Assembly (NCBI GenBank): GCA_016179875.1
Contig: JACPCH010000022.1
Span: 1-43,130, forward strand
Source of the DNA: Candidatus Rokuibacteriota bacterium
GTDB taxonomy: Bacteria > Methylomirabilota > Methylomirabilia > Rokubacteriales > CSP1-6
Length of the DNA: 43,130 nt
Direction: 5' to 3'
Positions 17,637 to 24,772 of the stretch are shown in pieces. Every line of letters begins with the position of its first letter. Position 1 is the stretch's first letter. A program made the translations under genes and the position numbers. A model generated the notes under the pieces. It did no database searches. It was given only the letters and a program-made list of their open reading frames with translations, and had not been told where the DNA came from.

Positions 17637-18341
17637 ATGACCGACCGCGCGCGCTGGACGCTCGTCACCGGGACCCTCTTCGGCCTGCTGGTGGTCGTGC
17701 TGTGGCTGGTGGTCACCGACGCGCCGGTCATCCACTGGCTCGTCCGGCTCTACCGCGACAAGAAGTTTCTCAAGGAGACCGTGAACGCCTGGGGCTGGAT
17801 GGCCCCGATCGTGTTCGTCGCGATCCAGGCGCTCCAGGTGATCATCTCGCCGATCCCGGGCGAGATCACGGGGCCGGTCGGCGGCGTCCTCTTCGGGACC
17901 TGGCTCGGGCTGCTCTACTCGACGGTCGGCCTCACCACCGGCACGCTCTTCTGCTTCTGGGTGGGACGCCAGTGGGGCGAGCCGCTCGTGCGGCCCTGGC
18001 TCAGCGAGCACCACTGGAACCGGATGAACTTCATCCTGGAGGCCGAGGGCGCGATCCTCTGCTTCATCCTCTATCTGGTGCCCGGCTTCCCGAAGGACAT
18101 CATCTCCTACCTCTTCGGGATCAGCCCGCTGCCCTTCTGGGTCTTCGCGGTGGTCTCCACGGTCGGCCGGATCCCCGGCACGCTCATCTCGTCCTACTTC
18201 GGCGCCCACGTGGCGGAGCAGCAGTACATCTACACGATCGCCTTCGTCGCCGCCGCGCTCGCGATCTGCCTGCCGCTCTACTATTACCGGGAGCGCATCC
18301 TCCGGCGCTTCCACAAGCCGCGGGCCAAGGACGCGGTCTAG
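17637..18341 (+). CDS. VTT-domain (TVP38/TMEM64, SNARE-associated family) membrane protein
   Basis: ISPIPGEITGPVGGVLFGTWLGLLYSTVGLTTG...LVPGFPKDIISYLFG. Confidence 0.88.
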   Translation: MTDRARWTLVTGTLFGLLVVVLWLVVTDAPVIHWLVRLYRDKKFLKETVNAWGWMAPIVFVAIQALQVIISPIPGEITGPVGGVLFGTWLGLLYSTVGLTTGTLFCFWVGRQWGEPLVRPWLSEHHWNRMNFILEAEGAILCFILYLVPGFPKDIISYLFGISPLPFWVFAVVSTVGRIPGTLISSYFGAHVAEQQYIYTIAFVAAALAICLPLYYYRERILRRFHKPRAKDAV

Positions 18342-18350
18342 ACAAAGCGC

Positions 18351-18380
18351 TTGACGGGCGCGGCCGCCGCCCGGTAGAGT
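18351..18380 (+). promoter_or_regulatory. Promoter for the aromatic leader peptide / DAHP synthase
   Basis: TTGACG (18351-18356), 18-bp spacer, TAGAGT (18375-18380). Confidence 0.6.
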
Positions 18381-18393
18381 GACGGGCACGGCT

Positions 18394-18471
18394 ATGGGCA
18401 GCGTGGCGCAGGGCACCCGGTTCTTTTACTTCGTCTACTTCGCCGAGGTCTGCCCGGGCGCCCTGATCTAG
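18394..18471 (+). CDS. Phe/Tyr-rich leader peptide (25 aa), MGSVAQGTRFFYFVYFAEVCPGALI
   Basis: Short ORF with FFYFVYF run just downstream of a promoter and upstream of a terminator hairpin and a DAHP synthase gene. Confidence 0.8.
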   Translation: MGSVAQGTRFFYFVYFAEVCPGALI

Positions 18472-18484
18472 CGCGAGACAGGGA

Positions 18485-18560
18485 GCCGCGGGTGGACCGA
18501 ACGCCCGCGGCGCCGATCGAGTCGAGGCCGCGGGCGCATCCCCGCGGCCTTCGTGTTTTT
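18485..18560 (+). terminator. Attenuator: alternating complementary segments ending in a U-tailed terminator
   Basis: GCCGCGGG (18485-18492), CCCGCGGC (18504-18511), AGGCCGCGGG (18525-18534), CCCGCGGCCT (18541-18550), then TCGTGTTTTT. Confidence 0.8.
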
Positions 18561-18585
18561 CACCGACTCGAAAGGAGACACGGCC

Positions 18586-19602
18586 ATGATCATCGTCCTG
18601 AAGTCCGGCGCCGCCGACGCGGAGGTCGACGACGTCTGTCGTCGCATCACCGCCATGGGGTACGCCCCCCACACGATCCGCGGCACGCTCCGCACGGTCA
18701 TCGGCGCGGTCGGCGACGACCGCGGCAAGGACGCCCTCCTGAGCCTCGAGTCCCTCGAGTGCGTCGAGACCGTCACGCCGATCCTCAAGCCCTACAAGCT
18801 CGCGAGCCGCGAGGTGCGCCAGGAGCCGACCGTCATCACGGTCGGCGGCGTGACGATCGGCGGCCCGGCGATCGTCGTGATGGCCGGGCCGTGCTCGGTC
18901 GAGTCACGCGTGCAGCTGCTGGAGGCGGCCGCGAAGGTGAAGGCCGCGGGCGCGCGCGTGCTGCGCGGCGGCGCGTTCAAGCCGCGGACCTCGCCCTACG
19001 CGTTCCAGGGGCTCGAGGACGAGGGCCTGAAGCTCCTGGCCGAGGCCCGGCGCGAGACGGGGCTGCCCGTCGTGACCGAGGTGATGGAGCCGGACAAGGT
19101 GGACGTCGTCGCCGAGCACGCCGACATCCTCCAGATCGGCGCCCGCAACGTGCAGAACTTCTCGCTGCTACGGCGCGTGGGCGAGGCCGGCAAGCCGGTG
19201 CTCCTGAAGCGCGGCATGGCGACGTCCATCCAGGAGTGGCTGCTCTCGGCCGAGTACATCCTGGCGAGCGGCAACCCGAACGTGATTCTCTGCGAGCGCG
19301 GCATCCGCACCTTCGAGACCGCGACGCGCTACACGCTGGACCTCAACGCCGTGCCGGTCGTCAAGCGGCTCTCGCACCTGCCGATCATGGTGGACCCGAG
19401 CCACGGCACGGGCCACTGGGAGTACGTGGAGGCGATGGCGATGGCGGGGGTGGCGGCGGGCGCCGACGGGCTCATCATCGAGGTGCACCCGCGGCCCGAG
19501 GAGGCCCTGTCCGACGGGCCGCAGTCGCTCAAGCCCGAGCGCTTCGCGGCCCTCATGGAGAAGGTCCGGCGGGTCGCCCGGGCCGTGGACCGGGACGCCT
19601 GA
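18586..19602 (+). CDS. aroF: 3-deoxy-7-phosphoheptulonate (DAHP) synthase, AroF/AroG type I-beta family
   Basis: [49 protein letters not shown] upstream. Confidence 0.95.
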   Translation: MIIVLKSGAADAEVDDVCRRITAMGYAPHTIRGTLRTVIGAVGDDRGKDALLSLESLECVETVTPILKPYKLASREVRQEPTVITVGGVTIGGPAIVVMAGPCSVESRVQLLEAAAKVKAAGARVLRGGAFKPRTSPYAFQGLEDEGLKLLAEARRETGLPVVTEVMEPDKVDVVAEHADILQIGARNVQNFSLLRRVGEAGKPVLLKRGMATSIQEWLLSAEYILASGNPNVILCERGIRTFETATRYTLDLNAVPVVKRLSHLPIMVDPSHGTGHWEYVEAMAMAGVAAGADGLIIEVHPRPEEALSDGPQSLKPERFAALMEKVRRVARAVDRDA

Positions 19603-19628
19603 AGGCGCGCCCCGCGCGCTTGTACGCT

Positions 19629-19634
19629 TATAAT
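19629..19634 (+). promoter_or_regulatory. Consensus -10 box TATAAT 7 nt before the ATG
   Basis: Perfect TATAAT immediately upstream of the start codon at 19642. Confidence 0.5.
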
Positions 19635-19641
19635 CGAGGGG

Positions 19642-20637
19642 ATGCGCATCCGCCTGCCCGACTTCGTGCGCCGCGTGCGCCGGCGGCCCCTGATCGGGGT
19701 CGTCGGGTCGCTCCTCCTGCACCTCGCGGTGCTCGGGGCGCTGCTGCTCGTCGCCGCGCCGGGGCCCACCTACCCCGTCAAGCGCGGCGAGCCCCTGATC
19801 GTCGAGCTGCCACAGGCGGACGAGCCCGCGCGGCGCGGCCGGCCGGGCGGGCCCGGCACCCCGCCGACCCCCGAGGCGCCGAGGCCCGCGACGCCGCCGG
19901 CACCGCCCGCGGCCAAGCCCGCGCCCCCGCCGACGCCTCCCGCAGCCAGGCCGGCGGCGCCCGCGGTCGCGGCGAAGCGCGCGCCGGAACAGCCGAGGGT
20001 CGCGAGCGCCGCGCCGGCGCCGGCCGCCAGGCCCGTGGAGCCGGCGCCCGAGGCGCCCCCCATCGCGCCGCCGCAGCCCGCCGAGTCCGCGCCGCCCGCC
20101 GCCGCCCCGCGCGCGGCGGAGCGTGAGCCCCAGGAGCCGGGCGGCCCGCCGCGCGTGGCGACGGCGCCGGGGCCGCGCGAGACGGCGCCCGACATCCGCT
20201 CGGCGCTCCGCCGGGGCGGGCCCGGGGACGGCGCGGGCGGGGCCGGCGGGCGCGGGGAGGGGCGGGGCGGCATCGAGGGCGAACCGATTCCGCTGGACTC
20301 GAAGGACCCGAAGTACAACGACTACCTCGACCGGGTCCGGCGCATGATCAAGGACAAGTGGGTGTTCCCGTGCGTGAAGAGCCCGGACAGCGGCCGCTGC
20401 GAGTACCACTCGGCCGTGCTCGTGATCGAGTTCGGGATCGCCAAGGACGGGCGGGTGCCGTTCGTCACGCTCCGGCAACAGTCGGGCTTCGAGATCATGG
20501 ACCAGTACGCGATGAACGCGATCAAGCTGGCGGCGCCGTTCCCGGCGGTACCGGACGCGCTCTCGCGCAAGGGGATCCCGATCCTCGCCCGGTTCAGCTA
20601 CGTCGTGGACACCTCGCTCGTGAACGTGCTCCGCTGA
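19642..20637 (+). CDS. Energy transducer TonB/TolA-like protein
   Basis: N-terminal TM, long Pro/Ala-rich linker, C-terminal domain [13 protein letters not shown]...[45 protein letters not shown]. Confidence 0.85.
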   Translation: MRIRLPDFVRRVRRRPLIGVVGSLLLHLAVLGALLLVAAPGPTYPVKRGEPLIVELPQADEPARRGRPGGPGTPPTPEAPRPATPPAPPAAKPAPPPTPPAARPAAPAVAAKRAPEQPRVASAAPAPAARPVEPAPEAPPIAPPQPAESAPPAAAPRAAEREPQEPGGPPRVATAPGPRETAPDIRSALRRGGPGDGAGGAGGRGEGRGGIEGEPIPLDSKDPKYNDYLDRVRRMIKDKWVFPCVKSPDSGRCEYHSAVLVIEFGIAKDGRVPFVTLRQQSGFEIMDQYAMNAIKLAAPFPAVPDALSRKGIPILARFSYVVDTSLVNVLR

Positions 20638-20641
20638 GTCT

Positions 20642-20670
20642 TTGACACCCTCGGCGGCGGGCTGTAGCAT
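20642..20670 (+). promoter_or_regulatory. Strong sigma-70-type promoter for tRNA-Val
   Basis: TTGACA (20642-20647), 17-bp spacer, TAGCAT (20665-20670). Confidence 0.75.
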
Positions 20671-20686
20671 GGTCGGCACTCTGGAT

Positions 20687-20761
20687 AGGCTCGTAGCTCA
20701 GTGGGAGAGCGCCTCTCTGACGCAGAGGAGGTCGGCGGTTCGAAACCGCCCGAGCCTACCA
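20687..20761 (+). tRNA. tRNA-Val (anticodon GAC), CCA encoded
   Basis: Cloverleaf: acceptor AGGCTCG/CGAGCCT, D-arm GCTC..GAGC, anticodon arm CCTCT-CTGACGC-AGAGG, T-arm GGCGG-TTCGAAA-CCGCC, CCA. Confidence 0.93.
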
Positions 20762-20786
20762 TTCACCCACACAGGCGAGCGCACCA

Positions 20787-22571
20787 CTGTCTGAAGAAGA
20801 ACGGCATCTGAAGCTCTCCGGCGAGTTCGACTGCGATCCCTCGCCGCTCGCGACCCTCCGCCACTCGACCTCGCACGTGATGGCCCAGGCGGTGAGGCGT
20901 CTCCACCCGGGCGTGAAGGTCGCGATCGGCCCGGCGATCGAGGACGGCTTCTACTACGACTTCGACAAGCCCGAGCCCTTCACGCCCGAGGACCTCGCGC
21001 GGATCGAGGAGGTCATGCGCGAGATCGTGCGCGCGGACCATCCGTTCGAGCGCGAGGAGATGGACCGGGCGGACGCGATCCGGTTCTTCGGCGAGCGCGG
21101 CGAGCGCTACAAGGTCGAGATCCTCGAGGGCCTCGACGTCCCGCGCGTGTCGCTCTACCGGCAGGGCGACTTCGTCGACCTCTGCCGCGGCCCGCACGTG
21201 ACGTCGACCGGCGCGATCCGCGCGTTCAAGCTCCTGTCGTCCTCGGGCGCGTACTGGCGCGGCGACGAGCGGAACCCGATGCTCCAGCGCATCTACGGCA
21301 CCGCGTGGCTGACCCAGGAGGAGCTCGACAAGCATCTCTGGCGGCTCGAGGAGGCGAAGAAGCGCGACCACCGGAAGCTCGGGCGCGAGCTCGACCTCTA
21401 CGTCTTCCACGACGTCGCTCCGGGCGCGCCCTTCTGGCTGCCGAACGGCTGGACCCTCGTGCGCGAGCTGGAGCGGTTCGTGCGGGAGGCGCTCGACGCG
21501 CGCGGCTACCAGGAGGTCTCGACGCCGATCCTGGTCAACCGGAAGCTCTGGGAGCAGTCGGGCCACTGGGAGCACTACGCCGAGAACATGTTCAGGCTGG
21601 AGGTCGAGGAGCAGGCGTTCGGCCTCAAGCCGATGAACTGCCCCGAGTCCACGCTGGTGTACCGGCACGCGCTCCGCTCGTACCGCGACCTGCCGCTGCG
21701 CTTCGCGGACATGGGCCGGCTGCACCGGAACGAGCGCTCGGGCACGCTGGCGGGCCTCTTCCGTGTCCGCCAGTTCACGCAGGACGACGCCCACATCTAC
21801 TGCCGGCCCGACCAGCTCCAGGACGAGATCACCGCGCTGCTCGAGCTGGTCCGCGAGTGGTACAAGATCTTCTCGCTCGAGCCGTTCTTCAAGCTGTCCA
21901 CGCGCCCCCCGAAGTCGCTGGGCACGGACGAGCAGTGGGAGGTGGCCGAGCGGGCCCTGCACGACGCGCTCCTCGCCGACGGGCTCGCGTACGACCTGAA
22001 CCCGGGCGACGGCACCTTCTACGGGCCCAAGATCGACGTGGACATCCTGGACGCGCTGGGGCGGCGGTGGCAGATCGCCACCATCCAGGTCGACTTTCAG
22101 CAGCCGGATCGCTTCGCGCTCGAATACATCGGCAGCGACGGGCAGGCGAAGCGCCCGGTCATGGTCCACCGCGCGATCGTCGGCTCCTTCGAGCGCTTCA
22201 TCGGCATCCTCGTCGAGCACTACGCCGGCGCGTTCCCGACGTGGCTCGCGCCGGTGCAGGCGCGGGTGCTGCCGGTGAGCGAGAAGCATCAGGAGTACGG
22301 GCGCGCGGTGCACGGAGGGCTCCGCGCCGCCCGCGTCCGCGCGGAGCTCGACGACCGCAACGAGAAGCTCGGCTACAAGATCCGCGAGGCGCAGCTCCGC
22401 AAGGTCCCGTACATGCTCGTGGTCGGCGAGCGGGAGAGCCAGAGCGGGACCGTCAGCCTGCGGCACCGGACCGGGGAGGATCTCGGGGCGGTCCCCCTCG
22501 ACCGGGTGCTGACCGACCTCGCGCGCGAGATCGGCACGCGCGCGTCGAGTCTCACCGTGGGCCGCTCGTGA
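20787..22571 (+). CDS. thrS: Threonyl-tRNA synthetase; start codon non-canonical or uncertain (CTG at 20787 proposed)
   Basis: ATLRHSTSHVMAQAVRRLHPGVKVAIGPAIEDGFYYDFD...MNCPESTLVYRH...HRNERSGTLAGLFRVRQFTQDDAHIYC; conserved N-terminal residues lie upstream of the first GTG (20877). Confidence 0.93.
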   Translation: MSEEERHLKLSGEFDCDPSPLATLRHSTSHVMAQAVRRLHPGVKVAIGPAIEDGFYYDFDKPEPFTPEDLARIEEVMREIVRADHPFEREEMDRADAIRFFGERGERYKVEILEGLDVPRVSLYRQGDFVDLCRGPHVTSTGAIRAFKLLSSSGAYWRGDERNPMLQRIYGTAWLTQEELDKHLWRLEEAKKRDHRKLGRELDLYVFHDVAPGAPFWLPNGWTLVRELERFVREALDARGYQEVSTPILVNRKLWEQSGHWEHYAENMFRLEVEEQAFGLKPMNCPESTLVYRHALRSYRDLPLRFADMGRLHRNERSGTLAGLFRVRQFTQDDAHIYCRPDQLQDEITALLELVREWYKIFSLEPFFKLSTRPPKSLGTDEQWEVAERALHDALLADGLAYDLNPGDGTFYGPKIDVDILDALGRRWQIATIQVDFQQPDRFALEYIGSDGQAKRPVMVHRAIVGSFERFIGILVEHYAGAFPTWLAPVQARVLPVSEKHQEYGRAVHGGLRAARVRAELDDRNEKLGYKIREAQLRKVPYMLVVGERESQSGTVSLRHRTGEDLGAVPLDRVLTDLAREIGTRASSLTVGRS

Positions 22572-22636
22572 GCGAGCGGCCGGCCGTTCGCATCCGTCAC
22601 GCCGGGCCCAGCGGCTAACCAGGAGGAGCCACCCAC

Positions 22637-23155
22637 ATCAGCCAAGCCAAGGACATCCGCATCAACGAGGGCATCAGGGTCCGGGAAGTCCGGGTCGTCA
22701 GCGCCGAGGGGGCGCAGCTCGGCGTCATGCCGATCCAGCAGGCGCTCGACACCGCGCGGCAGCAGGAGCTGGATCTGGTCGAGGTCGCGCCGGAAGCGCA
22801 GCCGCCGGTGTGCCGCATCATGGACTTCGGCAAGTACAAGTACACGCAGGCGCGGCGCCTCAAGGAGGCGCGGAAGAAGCAGACGACGATCCTGGTCAAG
22901 GAAGTGAAGATGGGCCCGAAGACCGAGCGGCACGACTTCGACTTCAAGCTCAAGCACGTGCGCCGGTTCCTCGAGGAGGGCCACAAGGCCAAGGTCACGG
23001 TGCGCTTCAAGGGCCGCGAGATGGCGCACACGGAGCTCGGCTGGAAGATGCTGAACAAGATGGTCGAGGCGACGCAGGACATCGCCACGACCGAGAACAA
23101 TCCGCGGATGGAGGGCCGGATGCTCCACATCATCCTGAGCCCGAAGGCGCACTGA
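22637..23155 (+). CDS. infC: Translation initiation factor IF-3, AUC start
   Basis: RINEGIRVREVRVVSAEGAQLGVMPIQQAL...VCRIMDFGKYKY; SD AGGAGGAG at 22621-22628, in-frame ATC at 22637; no ATG/GTG/TTG between the in-frame TAA (22616) and the internal ATG (22727). Confidence 0.93.
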   Translation: MSQAKDIRINEGIRVREVRVVSAEGAQLGVMPIQQALDTARQQELDLVEVAPEAQPPVCRIMDFGKYKYTQARRLKEARKKQTTILVKEVKMGPKTERHDFDFKLKHVRRFLEEGHKAKVTVRFKGREMAHTELGWKMLNKMVEATQDIATTENNPRMEGRMLHIILSPKAH

Positions 23156-23168
23156 CGAGGAGACGGCG

Positions 23169-23366
23169 ATGCCGAAGATGAAGACCAAGCGCGCCGCCGC
23201 GAAGCGGCTCAAGAGGACGGCCTCGGGCAAGCTGAAGCGGCACTCGGGCTGGAAGGGCCACCTGCTGGAGGCCAAGCAGCCCAAGCGCCGGCGGAAGCTC
23301 CGCAAGGCGGCGCTGATCTCGAAGGCGGACGAGCCCCGTCTCAGCGTGCTCGTTCCCTATCTCTGA
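23169..23366 (+). CDS. rpmI: 50S ribosomal protein L35
   Basis: MPKMKTKRAAAKRLKRTASGKLKR; infC-rpmI-rplT synteny. Confidence 0.96.
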   Translation: MPKMKTKRAAAKRLKRTASGKLKRHSGWKGHLLEAKQPKRRRKLRKAALISKADEPRLSVLVPYL

Positions 23367-23385
23367 TTCCGGGAGGATGTGACGC

Positions 23386-23742
23386 ATGCCACGGGCAAAA
23401 GGTGGAGCCAAGACGCGCCAGCGGCGCAAGAAGATCCTCAAGAAGGCGAAGGGCTACGTCGGCGGGCGCCGCAAGCTCTACCGCACGGCGGCCGAGACCG
23501 TCCTCCGCGCCGGGGCGTTCGCGTACCGTGGGCGCAAGCAGAAGAAGCGCCTGGCGCGCGGGCTCTGGATCGTCCGCATCAACGCCGCCTGCCGGCAGGT
23601 GGGGCTGTCGTACTCCGTGTTCATGGCCGCGCTGAAGAAGGCCGGGATCCTGCTGGACCGCAAGGTGCTGGCCGAGCTGGCGGTCTCCGACCCGCAGGCG
23701 TTCGCGAAGCTCGCCGAGACCGCGAAGGCCCAGGCCCGCTAG
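23386..23742 (+). CDS. rplT: 50S ribosomal protein L20
   Basis: [35 protein letters not shown]; synteny. Confidence 0.96.
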   Translation: MPRAKGGAKTRQRRKKILKKAKGYVGGRRKLYRTAAETVLRAGAFAYRGRKQKKRLARGLWIVRINAACRQVGLSYSVFMAALKKAGILLDRKVLAELAVSDPQAFAKLAETAKAQAR

Positions 23743-23746
23743 GTTC

Positions 23747-24772
23747 GTGACGCATCCGCGGGTCGACGCCGTTGCGCAGGAGGCGCGTGACGCGATCGCG
23801 TCGGCCCGGTCCTCGGCCGAGCTGGAGCAGGTCCGCGTCACCTATCTCGGCCGCCAGGGCGCCCTCACCCAGCTGCTCCGCGGGCTCGGCGCGCTGCCGG
23901 CCGCGGAGCGCCCGGCGGTCGGCGCGGCCGCCAACGAGGCCAAGCGCGAGCTGGAAGCGCTGCTGGAGTCCCGGCTCGCCGCCGCGCTCGAGGGCGAGCG
24001 GCGGGTCCGGCGCGAGAGCGAGCGGCCCGACCTGACGCTGCCGGGGCGCCGCCCGCCGCGGGGCGCGCTCCACCCCCTGACGCGCGTGCACGACGAGATC
24101 GTCGCCATCTTCGCGGGCCTCGGCTTCTCCGTCGCCGAGGGCCCGGAGATCGAGACCGACTACCACAACTTCGAGGCGCTCAACATCCCGCGCGACCACC
24201 CGGCGCGGGACATGCAGGACACGCTCTACCTCTCGGAGTCCACGCTCCTCCGGACCCACACCTCGCCCGTCCAGATCCGGGCGATGCTGGCCCGGAAGCC
24301 GCCGGTCCGGATCATCGTGCCGGGCCGGGTCTTCCGCCGCGACGTCGCCGACACGTCGCACTCGCCGATGTTCCACCAGGTCGAGGGGCTCGCGGTGGAC
24401 CGCGCCATCACGATGGGCGACCTCAAGGGGACGCTCGAGCTCTTCGCGCGCGAGATGTTCGGGCCCGGGTCGCGGATCCGCTTCCGGCCCTCGTTCTTCC
24501 CGTTCACCGAGCCCTCGGCGGAGGTGGACGTGCTCTGCTTCGTCTGCCGCGGCGGCGGCTGCCGGCTCTGCAAGCAGTCGGGCTGGCTCGAGATCCTGGG
24601 CTCCGGCATGGTGCACCCGCGCGTCCTGACGAACGTCGGCTACGATCCGGAGGAGGTCACGGGCTGGGCCTTCGGCATGGGGATCGAGCGGATCGCGATG
24701 CTCAAGTACGGCATCGACGACCTCCGGCTGTTCTTCGACAACGATCTCCGCTTCCTCCGGCAGTTCGCGTGA
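23747..24772 (+). CDS. pheS: Phenylalanyl-tRNA synthetase alpha subunit
   Basis: GRRPPRGALHPLTRVHDEIVAIFAGLGF, HTSPVQIRAML, FGMGIERIAMLKYGIDDLRLFFDNDLRFLRQF. Confidence 0.96.
   Translation: MTHPRVDAVAQEARDAIASARSSAELEQVRVTYLGRQGALTQLLRGLGALPAAERPAVGAAANEAKRELEALLESRLAAALEGERRVRRESERPDLTLPGRRPPRGALHPLTRVHDEIVAIFAGLGFSVAEGPEIETDYHNFEALNIPRDHPARDMQDTLYLSESTLLRTHTSPVQIRAMLARKPPVRIIVPGRVFRRDVADTSHSPMFHQVEGLAVDRAITMGDLKGTLELFAREMFGPGSRIRFRPSFFPFTEPSAEVDVLCFVCRGGGCRLCKQSGWLEILGSGMVHPRVLTNVGYDPEEVTGWAFGMGIERIAMLKYGIDDLRLFFDNDLRFLRQFA

Noticed and set aside
19830-20280. Pro/Ala-rich low-complexity stretch as a DNA repeat
   Set aside because: This is the periplasmic linker typical of TonB/TolA proteins.
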